Shown here piece after piece: positions 13,553-24,148 of a DNA stretch of 64,000 bases (within the stretch, counting starts at the first letter, position 1; each line of letters opens with the position of its first letter). A program made the position numbers and the translations under genes. The notes beneath the pieces were generated by a model. It made no database searches, was not told the DNA's origin, and saw only the letters and a list, made by a program, of their open reading frames with translations. The stretch spans positions 4,526,001-4,590,000 of the forward strand of contig OY744461.1 in NCBI GenBank assembly GCA_963556145.1, in the 5' to 3' direction. This DNA comes from Hygrocybe punicea (taxonomy: Eukaryota; Basidiomycota; Agaricomycetes; Agaricales; Hygrophoraceae).

Positions 13553-13607
13553 CACCTCACGGACAAGCATGTCGCATCAATTGACACCGGCGCTGCATCT
13601 GCGAGGT
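13553..13607. other. TCAATTGA palindrome, copy in hAT MITE 1
   Basis: CACCTCACGGACA, then TCAATTGA at 13577-13584, then TGCGAGGT. Outer arms are complementary with mismatches; the core is flanked by GCA and CACC, so it is less symmetrical than most copies. Confidence 0.7.
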
Positions 13608-15188
13608 TGCAGAGCGGAACGGGGGCTGTGGTGGACAGCAGGACGCAACAGTACACCACAGGTAAGGTGTACCGTCGTGACCCATGGATGTTCAGGTGCG
13701 GTGTGGGTCAAAACTGCCCCGGGTAAGGTGTTCATGGGTACGGGTGCGGTGTCAGCCGAGCCGAGCCGTTCAAGACCCATGGTCATCCCTAATGGTTGTA
13801 TTGCATATAGCAATGATCGTTTCAGCAGCATTGAATTCGGACTCGATTGTAGCTTTCTGTTTGTCATGATGACTATGATCACATCGATGTGTGCAAACTT
13901 GTTCGTTGCTTCGTATTTCTTGTATCTCTTCTTCTTCGTCCACAACATGGGTATCTTGCCACGTGTTGCATTCCTCTTTCAGCTCTGGGTCTTGATTTCG
14001 GTGTAGGTCATTTCGGAGGTCTTTGAGTTTAGTGAAAACAGTATTGAATTGTCTGTATACTGTTACATCTTTCTCGAGTCGAGCGATTGTGGCCTCCTGT
14101 GCCGCACGTCGCTTCTTTAAAAATCCTCCTGTTTCTTTTTCAACAGCGCTAGCTCATCCATGAGCGCGGCAATCCTAGCATCTTTGCCATCATCTTGTTG
14201 TTGTTTCTGGGTTTGTGATGTGGTCTGCATTGACCGGACTTGTTGTTGTCCTCATTGTTCTGGACAATTGCAGGAGACATGTCCCAGCTGCCAACACTTG
14301 AAACAAGTTCCTTTTTTCATATAATCGAGGCGTTGTTCATCAGTCAAATGTGTAAATGTTTGTTGGTTCGGCTGGGTTCTTTGTGTATCGACATCCATAG
14401 GGACAGACTTGGATTGCGGTTGTGCTGGCATCGGTGTTGTTTGTGTTGTGGTGGTTGTCGCGGTGTATCTTGGTTTCATGGTGGTTGTTGTCATGGAATG
14501 TATCTGTTCCTGATGGCGTTGCCATTGTTGGTTGAGCCTCGTGGTCTGGGTCCACCATTCAGCAATGGTAGTTGGGATATTTAGTAGGGTGTAGATCTGG
14601 TTGATCAGGGGTTTGTTCATGTGTAGCTCAATGAGCTGAACAAGATAAGAAAAGGTTGTCGGCTTCGGTCAGTTGTGTGCGAGGGCGATGTCAACAAACT
14701 CGTCTGCCCATTGTCCAGCGAGTCCTCCTTGCAAATAGGAAAGGATGAAAAGGATTTTCTTTTCATCCAAATCAAGGTGGACACTATTTGCCCAGATGTA
14801 GATGTGGGCACTGTGGATGAATGTTTTATAGCCTTCTTTGTTTCCATCGTATTTAGTTGGTGGAGCAATATGAGATTTCGGAGTTGTTGGGGCTGCGGGT
14901 GCAGTAGTGGAACCTGAACCTGTTCCGGACATTGTTGTGATTGTGGAGTGGGAGTGAGTTTGATGGTGAGGAGAAGTTGTTGTAAGAGGAAATGATGTCG
15001 AGGCGAAAGGCAAGGGGTGGAAGGTTGTTCTTGTTGCGATGTATTGGTCGAATTCATCATCGGAAGAATCTGGCGATTCAGGTGTTAAGTGGTATTCGTC
15101 GTCGAGGTCTGATTCTGGTGTTTGGTATCATTGTGGATCCAGGTTGTCTTGGATGATTGTTAGGGGAGTTGGGAAAAGTCTAGTTTTA

Positions 15189-15740
15189 TGTTATGGATTG
15201 TGGTCTTAATTGCGGACTCCAGTAACAATCAACCAAACAGAGGTTGTAATAGAAGTTAAGCGAATACAAGGGTAAGAAGGAGCTAGGAAGTTGTCTGGGT
15301 AGTCAAGGTTGCGATCGGGGGAAGAGTAGCTAAACTAGACTTGGGTATACTGACTACAAGTCTTTAGGTTTATATACTATAACGACTTCAGAGCAGGCTT
15401 CTTTGTCATGATGCATGGCTGTGAGGAGGCTGAGCTCCGTGATGAATGGCGTCTTCATTTGCTTCGTGGTCTGCACATTTCGGGGTGCCATCGTGGTGGC
15501 CAATGGCTATGTTGTGGATCTGGTGACAATAGACAATGGACACGATGATTGTGCTGCCCTGTGTTGTTAAGTGCATGGACAAGGGTCTGTGTGTCATGTG
15601 TATCGTCGGTGATTGGATGATCAGGGTATTGTCTGGGATCGGGGTAGCATCTGTGGTTTTTGTCAATGATGTTTTGGACCCAGTTGATGATGTTGTCGTG
15701 TGATGTGGATTCAGAGATGGAATCGGAGTGAGACGTAACA
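15189..15740 (-). repeat. 5' LTR of the gypsy element
   Basis: Pairs with the LTR at 6014-6566. On the minus strand it begins TGTTACGTC and ends CATAACA; the bases that follow (TAAAACTAGACTTTTCCC) would hold the primer binding site, which I could not assign to a tRNA. Promoter and polyadenylation signals would lie here but none is clear by eye. Confidence 0.9.
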
Positions 15741-16025
15741 CATGTGTGACATATAGTCTCACATCAACTCAAAACAATATTCTACCACCACAACCATGAC
15801 AAGCGCAAACAACAACAACAACAACAACAACAACCATGACAACCCTGCATAGCAACCCAAAAACAGACCACCAAGTCACGACAGTGACAACAACGATGGA
15901 AAGGAAAGCTGGGAGGGTGGTGCACCCACCTACCGACGCAGGTATATCCCCCCAAATCCAGTCCCAATGACATTGGCTAACAAGGGGAATGTACGAGGCG
16001 ATGACAAAGATGGACACAGTAACCC

Positions 16026-16153
16026 CACCTCATGAACATGCCCTGGCCACATCAATTGACATGCGGATGCCCATCAGAATTCCCCAGCCCCATCCAACCT
16101 CACAAAGATGGATGGAGCATGTCAATTGACATGCCTCTGTTGTTCATGAGGTA
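16026..16153. other. Duplicated TCAATTGA palindrome in the 4972-16728 hAT element
   Basis: Two cores, 16052-16059 and 16123-16130. The left outer arm is CACCTCATGAACATG, the right outer arm CTGTTGTTCATGAGGT. The second core sits in an 18-bp perfect palindrome GCATGTCAATTGACATGC. It looks like one unit with its middle duplicated. Confidence 0.7.
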
Positions 16154-16435
16154 GTTAGCATGTGTGGATACCCATGGAAAGTCCCTGGCCCCATCCAACC
16201 TCATGTGGATGCCCATGGAAAGTTGTTGCTGCAATGATGAAGACAGACACATCAAAAACAGCAGGGAAGGGGATGAGGATGAGAAGTCCCCATTCTCTCT
16301 CTACTGTCAGCCCTCAAACCACCATGCCTCGCAAATGCACACCAACGTGTCAACCAATGTATCCAGCACCAATGACTTGGACGATGACAACATGGCCAAA
16401 ATGACAATGACAATGTCCAGCGATGAGGTGTCAAA

Positions 16436-16491
16436 CACCTCGCATGTGAACGCTGCAACGTCAATTGACATTGGCACAATGCATGCGAGGT
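16436..16491. other. Third TCAATTGA palindrome in the same element
   Basis: CACCTCGCATGTGAACG ... ACGTCAATTGACATT ... GCATGCGAGGT. Outer arms CCTCGCATG and CATGCGAGG pair perfectly; the core is at 16461-16468. Confidence 0.75.
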
Positions 16492-17184
16492 GAATTGAGG
16501 GCTGGGGTAGGGTATGGGTACCTACTCACCCACTACCCACATGGCTTGGTTGCAGCTTGGTTGGTCAAGCTGTGGCTAAGTCGCTGCATCAACTATAGCC
16601 GGCAGTAGTCAACTGTAGTCAACTAGCTTTGACTACTGGCTACAACTATAAAAATTTAATTAGTTAGCTTAGTTGTAGCCATGGCTAACCTGAGCCGGCT
16701 TGCGGCTAGCTTAGCTGTGGCAACACTAGGTCAGACCTGGCTTGTGCCTGAATTATCTCAAGACCAAATATCTTAAAGATCTGCCTGACAATAAGATCCA
16801 CAGATATCCGGCCAGAAATTCTAAATATTTGGGTCTTTTTCTTTTTTCTGAATACATGTACACAATAATGAAAACAATAAAGATATATATAATTGTATTT
16901 TCTGTATTCACTATTTTTCGTATGAATACCACATTTAGATAACATTATTTTTTCACAAGTGAGATAGCAATGCAAATAGATTAAAAATATGACTGGATAT
17001 TTGCATAATATTTGATCACAAAAAATCCTCATCTGTCTCCTGTGTAACTTAGAGCCTGTTTGGTATCAAATTACTGAGCCTAGTATTTCCCTTATTTGGC
17101 AAAGCAATCAACAGAGGTTGATGCTGAGTTTTAATTGAGTTCAAACCAACCTCAGGCTGCCGCTATCATTGTATCACCATCAGC

Positions 17185-18262
17185 ATGGACTCTGACACTG
17201 ATGATGACATCTTGGGCCTCGGGATTGATGATGAACTTGCCATAATTGCATTTATTGTCAATGTCCTTGGCAGCACTGTGTACTTCTGGGCTCAATCTTA
17301 CTATCAGAAAATACCCTACCACACTTCAGTGCTTTCTGGTGACGAATGGGTTGATGAGTTGATGACAGGACATCCTGAATGTATCAGGTGTGAGCTTGGT
17401 GTCCACCTACACATTTTCAAGCATCTCCTCAGCATGCTGTGAAAGATGGGTTATGGGGATTCCAAACATGTCACCCTTTGTGAACAGCTTGCTATCTTCC
17501 TCTACAGTTGTGTCACCGGTTTAACCATTCAACATGTTGGGGAGTACTTTCAACATTCAAATGATACAATATCCAAGTATGTTTTTATTTTTGTCCTAGT
17601 GCTATTTAATTAAGAATCTGCAGGTGTTTCTATTGCATGTTACTCGCCTTTTCCTCGCCACCATTTTATACCAAATACGTGAAGCAACCAAAAGCTTCTG
17701 ATCTGATCCCTTCAAAAATCACCGACAACTCCAAAATTTCCCCCTATTTTGCAGATGCATTGGGTGCTGTTGATGGCACCCACATCCACTGCTCACCTGC
17801 AGCCGCTGAAAGGCAGTATTCTTGGAATCAAAAGGGTTTTTTGTCACAGAACTGTTTGATGGCCGGTAGCTTCGACCTTCAGTTTCTCTATGTTGTGAGT
17901 GGCTGGGATGGCACAGCTGCTGATGCAGCAATGTTCAACGATGCGCACTTCCATGACTTCTTTGTACCAGAAGGGAAATTCTACCTAGCTGATGCTGGGT
18001 TCCCCCTTATTGAGAAACTCCAGGTTCCATATTGTGCAACTCGCTATCACCTTGATGAATGGTTCTGAGGCAAACACCGGTAAGTTTTACCTATTTACAA
18101 CCACAAAAAAATACTGATATAAGTTGCAGAGCTGAAAATAAAAAAGAGTTGTTTAACCTATGACACTCTTCTTTATGCAATGTTGTTGAACGCATTTTCG
18201 GGGTCACTTGTTTAGTGTGCCAGTGCTGTGCATGGCATGAACGAAGTCTTTTTTCCCTCCCC
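17185..18262 (+). pseudogene. PIF/Harbinger transposase (HARBI1-like), decayed
   Basis: DDE nuclease of a PIF/Harbinger element. Starts MDSDTDDDILGLG; an exon to about 17574 is joined by a 50-nt intron to the catalytic exon. Catalytic aspartates lie in GAVDGTHI, SGWDGTAADAAMF and FYLADAGFPL. After a second intron (about 18080-18129) the family motif ENKKELFNL-HSS...NVVERIFGV follows. TGA stops at 17440, 18066 and 18161 break it; the last two stand at conserved arginines. A likely left terminus GAGCCTGTTTGGTATC with TTA before it lies at 17052; the matching right end was not found. It abuts the outer palindrome, so it is a separate insertion. Confidence 0.85.
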
Positions 18263-18654
18263 ACTTCTTTGCTGAATTAAGAAAATTGCATAAAGCATAT
18301 TACATATGGCATAAGATACATAGCATGTGTTGCATATTGCATATTGATCTAATAAGCCCACCTCTCACCTCTGCAACATATAAATTAGCATAAAAGAAAT
18401 CTACATAGAGTGTCTTGAGTCTTCATCAACCTCCTCTCCAACTGCCATCTCCCCTGTGTTGCACCATCATGCAACACTCTCAGCCATGAAGAAATTGCTC
18501 AGGGAGCAACAGGTCAACTGCCAAACACAACTGCCCCCCAAACAGTGTGGTGACAATTAACTCACATTTGCTCAACCCTACTTCTCCATGACCTTGAATG
18601 CTACACAACAGATTACCACATGAAGAAAGCTGTGCTTGACCTCAAGGAGGATGC
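18263..18654. other. Non-coding stretch after the Harbinger remnant
   Basis: AT-rich DNA with repeated GCATA words (18290-18340) and no reading frame I could assign. It should contain the right end of the Harbinger element and the end of the element behind the helicase pseudogene, but neither boundary is visible. Confidence 0.5.
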
Positions 18655-19435
18655 TCAAAGACTCTGAGCATAAATAGCTAGTCCAATGTTTCTATTTTTG
18701 CAGTGTCTGATATCATGGTCAGTGTGTCTGGGACAAGATTTGCCTGTAATCATTCCATCATGATACCATACTTGTTTCTGTGCAGTAATAATACGTGAGG
18801 TGAAATGATATTGACCATGATATACAATGCCTCTAAGTTTTAATGTCTTTGTGCCAGTCTCTGAAACAAATTCTAGTCTATGACTGGTTTCAATATTTTT
18901 GAATGGATACTCTAGAACAAGAATGTGTGGTGCTTCATTATAAAATACAACTTGATTCATTCTGCTGTTGCAATCAGAACATCTTCTATTGGTTTTTTGT
19001 GACAAGGTATCAACCCACTTCATTGTAGACTGTTTAATGGTGTCATCAGCATGTAACACATAGCCTAATCTGTCATCAATGGGTTCTTCTGCAAAGTCAC
19101 ATTGAGAACATTCATGTTGAGAAGAGGCTACAATGTCATTGACTTTAAACAACTCCATGGTCAGATTGGCAACACTGATGCCCATTCTTCCTCTAGGAAA
19201 GTCTGTAGGATTCATGTTATGTAGTGTAGTTATAAGGTGATCTCTGAGGTGTTCAAATGCCACATTTTTGTGCAACACCTGTGAAAAACCATGAGACAAT
19301 GTGCTCAAGTGATCATTCATGCTTCTGAATACTGTAGACCACTCCACATGATTGTCTTTCCACAGATTGAATATAATCACCAACAATGAGTCATATGCAC
19401 AGCTGTAGTCATTGCTATCCCAGATCAGTCCAGCT

Positions 19436-20076
19436 TATGGCCGGTCAGGGGTACACCCGCAGTGCTCTGGGGCTGTACTCGGACCCGTACCCGTCACGGG
19501 TACGTACCCGAGGCCAAAAGTACGGGTATGGCACGGGTTTTGCAGGGGTACAGGAAGAAACATGCAAAATACTCCATTTTTACCTGTTTTTGGTGGTTTT
19601 TATGGTTATTGTGGACGGAATACTGGCCGGATCCCTTTAGTGTAAAGGTACACAATGTTCGGAATAGTGTAGAGAGTGTTGAGAGCATTTTTACATATTT
19701 TTACAAGCAATGATTCTCATTATATCCCTCAAAAACATGCAAAATACCCCATTTTTTCCTGTTTTTGGTGGTTTTGATGATTATTGTGGATGGAATACTG
19801 GTCGGATCCCTTTAGTGTAAAGGAACACAATGTTTAGAATACTGTGGGGAGTGTTGAGAGCATTTTTACATATTTTTACAAGCAATGATTCTCATTATAT
19901 CCCTCAAAAATAGCGAAAAATACTCCAAAATTTGAGTTTTTGATGTTTCTTCTCCCAAAAGAAATACAGCCCATACCCACACGACTGCAGGTATTCTGAG
20001 GCTGGACTCGTACCCTTAACCCGTGGTACCCGTACTCTTAACCCCTGGGGGTATTGCATACCCTTGACCTGCCCTA
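19436..20076. mobile_element. hAT-like MITE with TATGGCCGGTCAGGGGTA terminus
   Basis: Ends TATGGCCGGTCAGGGGTA and TACCCTTGACCTGCCCTA (imperfect inverted repeats) with 8-bp duplication GTCCAGCT (19428-19435, 20077-20084). Inside, a block of about 176 bp (starting ACATGCAAAATAC) occurs twice in tandem at 19560-19737 and 19733-19913. Removal joins SPAGL to IWDSNDYSCAYD in the helicase/USP gene. Confidence 0.85.
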
Positions 20077-20345
20077 GTCCAGCTGGAGAGTTAATGACCT
20101 GTTGCTTGCTTGTGGATCCTTTGTTGACATGGTCTTTGGTTATCCGAGGCCTTTTAGCTACTGGTTCATTGTTTGTGTCAAGTGAATGTTTTTGGGTTGA
20201 AGCAAGAGCTACTGAGCCTTTTGCTGGAACAAATGAAGTTGCAATTACAGCTGCTTTCTGTTTGCCTTTGCCTTTTTCAACCAATTGCCATGGGCTATCA
20301 GGGATGGTATGAGCCAATATTAGTGGATCAGTTGGTGACCATTTA

Positions 20346-21155
20346 CAGCCATTTTAGTAATTAATGGCAGTAACTGGATTTTTTTTCATCAATTGAGAAA
20401 TTTGGACTTGGTGGAATTTCCAGTGCTGAATCTTGTATCTCATGAAATACTGTATGGATTGAGATGGTTATAGAGGGAAAGTTGTACTATTTCTCAAGGG
20501 CTATCTACTCCTATCATTACATTTGGACAATATTTAGTGTTTGGTGACTTGTGGATGAAAAAAAGGTAAACCAGTACTTTTTGACACCCAAAATGATATT
20601 GTCAAATTATGCCATCAAATGAGCTCATATGAAAAAGATTGTAGGGAGAAACTTCTTCAGTTTTTCAAGGGCTAGAAGTACAAATACCGTGTTTTCCTTC
20701 ATTTTTGTCCTTGGAGCCAACATTCAAAATTCTTGTAATATTTCAAGCCTAATGCAGACAAACATTGTACAGATGCAATGTTGGCTCCAAGGACAAAAAT
20801 GAAGGAAAACACGGTATTTGTACTTCTAGCCCTTGAAAAACTGAAGAAGTTTCTCCCTACAATCTTTTTCATATGAGCTCATTTGATGGCATAATTTGAC
20901 AATATCATTTTGGGTGTCAAAAAGTACTGGTTTACCTTTTTTTTCATCCACAAGTCACCAAACACTAAATATTGTCCAAATGTAATGATAGGAGTAGATA
21001 GCCCTTGAGAAATAGTACAACTTTCCCTCTATAACCATCTCAATCCATACAGTATTTCATGAGATACAAGATTCAGCACTGGAAATTCCACCAAGTCCAA
21101 ATTTCTCAATTGATGAAAAAAAATCCAGTTACTGCCATGAATTACTAAAACGCTG
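20346..21155. mobile_element. Palindromic mariner-like MITE, copy 1
   Basis: 810 bp, almost wholly inverted repeat (arms of about 390 bp) around a centre near 20750. Flanking TA at 20344-20345 and 21156-21157, termini CAGCCATTTTAGTAATT / AATTACTAAAACGCTG. TA duplication and CAG ends are Tc1/mariner features. Removing it with one TA gives the frame TDNAIKWSPTDPLILAH in the helicase gene. Relative at 48212-49009. Confidence 0.88.
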
Positions 21156-21989
21156 TAATAGCATTATCAGTTTTGGCAGGAACATAGTGAATTCCCTTCC
21201 ATTGCTGAAAGTTTCGAAGCATAACAGAGTGCATCCCAGCATTAATGTGTTCAGGTAACACACCTTCATATCTGATCCTGGTAATCTCATCAAGCAATTC
21301 TAGTTCTCTAAATTCTTGTCTAAGATATCCAGAACACACTCTAGTGATCACTTTAGTGTCAAAGCCTTGAATTATTACAGTTCCAGCAGCAGAAGCACTT
21401 CTAGACAATGAAGAATAATATGACATGTGGTTGAAACAACTGTTTAAATGCACAACATTGAATGGACATGTTTTTCCTTGAGCAGCATGAGCAGTCATTG
21501 CAAAGTTAGGTAGCACCCAGACTTGTCGTCTCTCAATGGATTCCTTCAGGTCACTGGGAAATACACACTGAATTGTCTTGGTGTCTTTTACAATGGGCAC
21601 TACATTGTCAGGAAGTCCTGGAATTAGGGATGACCACAGGTTTGGGTCAACCCGCGGTATTACCAAAACGGGTTGCATGGGTACGGGTAGGGTGTTTGGT
21701 TTCGTCACCCATGACCATACTGTGACCCGTACCCGCGGTTTGGCGGTGTGTCACGGGTTCATCACACAACCACCACAACCACCTCGACGGCTACGACCAA
21801 GGGCGAGCAAGCGCGCGGCGACCAGACGACCGACCAGAACAGTCAAAGGAAGGAGCAGGGAAGCGGCCGGGGGGTGGTGCTCCCACTTCCCGGCCTAGGT
21901 AAGTCTCAATTTCTGATCAAGTAATGAACTGTAGCTAACTACGCTACGACAACAACAACAACAGCGTGGGGCAACAGTACGCAACGACA

Positions 21990-22200
21990 ACGACGCGTCC
22001 CCCTTTGTCCACCTCGCGGACACGCAACAACAACGCGTCCCCCTTTGTCCACCTCGCGGACACGCAACAACGACGTGTCCCCCTTTGTCCACCTCGCGGA
22101 CACGCAACAACAACGCATCCCCCTTCGTCCACCTCGCGGACACGCAACAGCGATGACGGCGACACGTCCCCTTCTCATCCCCCTCTTGTCCACCTCGCAG
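21990..22200. repeat. Minisatellite of about 42 bp in hAT MITE copy 2
   Basis: About four and a half units of GTCCCCCTTTGTCCACCTCG followed by CGGACACGCAACAACAACGC. Units are more regular than in the copy at 13290. The unit contains the CACCTCGCGGACA arm of the adjacent palindrome. Confidence 0.85.
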
Positions 22201-22252
22201 ACGCGCTACAACGCGTCCGACGGCACATGCCCCCCTCGTTCCCCATGTTGAT

Positions 22253-22307
22253 CACCTCGCGGACAAGCACGTCGCATCAATTGACACCGGCGCTGCATCT
22301 GCAAGGT
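22253..22307. other. TCAATTGA palindrome, copy in hAT MITE 2
   Basis: CACCTCGCGGACA ... TCAATTGA (22277-22284) ... CTGCAAGGT; same layout as 13553-13607 with a few substitutions. Confidence 0.7.
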
Positions 22308-23519
22308 TGCAGAGCGGAACGGGGGCTGTGGTGGACGGCGGGACGCGACGGTACACCACAGGTAAGGTGTACCGTCGTGACCCGTGGATGTTCGGGTGCG
22401 GTGCGGGTCAAAACCGCCCCGGGTAAGGTGTTCACGGGTACGGGTGCGGTGTCAGCCAAGCCAACCCGTTCAAGACCCGTGGTCATCCCTACCTGGAATC
22501 TGCACCAACTTTGGAGGTTTGGCCAGTTCAACAAACAAGGTGTCAAGTACTCTTTTGCCATGACTTGCTTTTATTTACTGCCAGCCAACAACAAATCCCT
22601 CTTGTCCTTTTGTAATGCAGAGCTCAGTGGCATCATTGTTGCAAAGCCACAGGCATACCAAGACACAAGGAGAGTTTTATAGCAAAGTTATCAGTTGCAG
22701 CATGTTGCACTTTCCATATCTCTCTTTGTGTATTAAAGTCTATGTCACTGGATTGATGTATAGCTTTTGATTTGGACTTGTTTCTCACAGAATCCTTGTC
22801 TTTTCCCCACTTGTCAATGGAGTAGAAGTTGGTCAAGTTCTGGTTGGTGTCAGAAGCAAATGTTTCACATCCAAGAAGATTGATCTGATCCTTTTGTGAG
22901 TGAATGCCACATATGATAGGAACATTTCTAAAATTCTTAGAGGCAACATTGGGCTGGTCTGGACACTTGCCTGCAATTCTGGTTCTCAAAAATTGAATAT
23001 CCTGTTCAGTACATTTGCCATAGCACATGTTGACAAGGGCAGTTCTGAACAATGCATCCTAGTGTTGCCGTAGTTCGGTTCCGAACCTAGCCGAACCCGG
23101 TTCAAACCCCGAACCGAACCCTAGGTTCAGTCCAAGTTCAGCCAAATGCTGAACCGGACCGCAGGTTTGGTTCAGGGTTTCGAGGCCGGCCGGATTTCCT
23201 GAACGGCTCCAAACTGCGTCCAAACCGTGAATGCGGATATTTTTATGGTATTTATTTCATTTGTTTTTCGTATTTCTTTACTTACTTTTTCGTCTTCAAC
23301 GGGATCATGTGACCATTACAAGAAGGTTTCTTCACCAACAACAACAACGCAAGGCCAATGAACGCGACACAATGTCGCGTTCATAGACACAGGTAAGTCT
23401 CTTCAATTATTTTAACTTTACTAATGTTATCTGTTACAGGAAACTCGACCGCGACCACATCGCGAGCACACCACCGCGGCACAAAATGGATCCCAACGCC
23501 AACGCAATGCCAACGGACG

Positions 23520-23908
23520 CGGGACAGCTGCAAAACCACCACCACCACCACCACCACCACCAGCGGTGGAAACCAGGCAACGACGACGGCAACGGCCAGC
23601 GGCAGCACCGGCAGCAACGGCAGCAGCAGCAGTGACAGCGGCAGCGGCAACGGCAACAGCAGCAGCAGCAACGCCGGTAGCAGCAACGCCGGCAGCAGCA
23701 ACGCCGGCAACAGCAGCAGCTGCTGCTGCATCAAGCCATCCAACGCCAATGGACGCGGGACAGCCGCAACACCACCACCACCGGCGGCGGCAACAACAAC
23801 AGCAACGACAACCACGACGGCCAGCAGCAGCAGCAGCAGCAATGCCGGCAGCAGCAGCAACAGCGGCAGCAGCAACGGCAACAGCAGCAGCGACAGCAGC
23901 AACGGTGG

Positions 23909-23939
<31 letters not shown>

Positions 23940-24080
23940 GGCAGTGGCAACGGCAACGGCCACAACAGCAGCAGCAGTGGCAGCAGCAACGGCCACGGCA
24001 GCAGCAGCAGCGCCGGCAGCGGCAGCAACAGCAGCAGTGGCAGCGGCAGCAGCAGCAGCAGCAGCAGCGCCAGACGGCTC
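23520..24080. repeat. GCAGCAACG-type low-complexity tract
   Basis: Irregular CAG/CAA/CGG trinucleotide mixture that is open in most frames (poly-Ser/Gly/Asn, poly-Ala, poly-Leu). Part of the hAT element; not treated as coding. Confidence 0.85.
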
Positions 24081-24095
24081 CCCCGCAGCCCAACT

Positions 24096-24148
24096 ACCTC
24101 GCGAAGTGTAGCGCCGTATCAATTGATACGTGCCTGCCATTCGCGAGG
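24096..24148. other. TCAATTGA palindrome in hAT 23060-24341
   Basis: ACCTCGCGAAG ... CGTATCAATTGATACG ... TTCGCGAGG. Outer arms CCTCGCGAA and TTCGCGAGG pair perfectly and the core is a 16-bp perfect palindrome (24115-24130). Confidence 0.85.

Larger units (their letters stand above)
12949..13791. mobile_element. hAT MITE, TAGGGATGACC family, copy 1
   Basis: 843 bp with ends TAGGGATGACCACGGG and CATGGTCATCCCTA and an 8-bp duplication ATGGTTGT (12941-12948, 13792-13799), the hallmark of hAT. Inside are GGTGGTGCTCCCAC (about 13197), an intron-like block from GTAAGT at 13223 through CTAAC to CAACAG, a minisatellite at 13290-13550 and the TCAATTGA palindrome at 13577. It interrupts the gypsy protease region. 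A close copy is at 21625-22491. Confidence 0.88.
7430..15060 (-). pseudogene. gag-pol polyprotein remnant of the gypsy element
   Basis: Gag lies at about 15060-14250 and ends in a zinc knuckle CFKCWQLGHVSCNC (about 14290). Protease follows (about 12900-12650, LIDCGC at the active-site triad position), then reverse transcriptase (12040-11350) with the catalytic YMDD box near 11590, RNase H (11290-10880, ECDVSDFTIG), integrase (about 10700-9640, GQTE-VNQELE and FSPGDKVWL) and a chromodomain (7705-7540, EIETILDSC...DEDSWIP). Taking out the element at 7707-9621 and one TTA joins the integrase tail to the chromodomain in frame. Lesions include frameshifts near 11735 and 11900 and TGA stops at 10149, 10197, 10903, 11053, 11287 and 11359, nearly all where the family has arginine. 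No protein can be made. Confidence 0.9.
6014..15740 (-). mobile_element. Ty3/gypsy chromovirus-type LTR retrotransposon, decayed
   Basis: Two LTRs of about 553 bp (6014-6566 and 15189-15740) in the same orientation, with a 5-bp duplication CATGT at 6009-6013 and 15741-15745. On the minus strand the order is gag with CCHC knuckle, protease, reverse transcriptase, RNase H, integrase, chromodomain, as in fungal chromoviruses. It has frameshifts and many in-frame stops, so it is dead. It contains a palindromic element (7707-9621) and a hAT MITE (12949-13791). The stretch 6567-7429 between chromodomain and 3' LTR is pyrimidine-rich on the coding strand with no recognisable domain. Confidence 0.92.
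4972..16728. mobile_element. hAT-like non-autonomous element, split by a retrotransposon
   Basis: Left end TAGTGTTGCTGTGGCTAAGG, right end CTTAGCTGTGGCAACACTA, the TAGTGTTGC type also seen in the coding hAT at 32097. Without the LTR element it is about 2.0 kb. Subterminal DNA at both ends is full of AGCTAAGC-like units. The right part holds GGTGGTGCACCCACC (about 15916-15930), an intron-like GTATAT...CTAACAAG block and TCAATTGA palindromes at 16052, 16123 and 16461. The left part (5000-6000) has no recognisable gene. The target duplication is unclear: GGACCTGG stands left, AGACCTGG stands four bases away on the right. Confidence 0.65.
3440..17044. mobile_element. Palindromic (foldback) element, outermost layer of a nested stack
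   Basis: Ends are CACAGGAGAC at 3440 and GTCTCCTGTG at 17044, flanked by TAA on both sides (3437-3439, 17045-17047), so a 3-bp TWA-type target duplication as in PIF/Harbinger elements. After removing inserted elements the left arm (3440-3474, 3838-3994, 4847-4971) reads as the reverse complement of the right arm (16729-17044) over several hundred bases, so the original was about 0.6-0.9 kb and almost entirely inverted repeat. It carries no gene of its own. The size comes from later insertions: a small element at 3475, a second palindromic element at 3995 and a hAT-like element at 4972. Confidence 0.75.
21625..22491. mobile_element. hAT MITE, TAGGGATGACC family, copy 2
   Basis: 867 bp, ends TAGGGATGACCACAGG and CGTGGTCATCCCTA, 8-bp duplication CCTGGAAT (21617-21624, 22492-22499). 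Same internal parts as the copy at 12949: GGTGGTGCTCCCAC (about 21873), GTAAGT at 21899, minisatellite, TCAATTGA at 22277. Removal restores KLVQIPGLPDNVVP in the helicase gene. Confidence 0.9.

Noticed and set aside
19428..20084. Mutator-type (9-bp duplication) reading of the element at 19436
   Set aside because: AGTCCAGCT is shared on both sides, but counting the terminal TA as part of the element gives GTCCAGCT (8 bp) and TA..TA ends like the other hATs.
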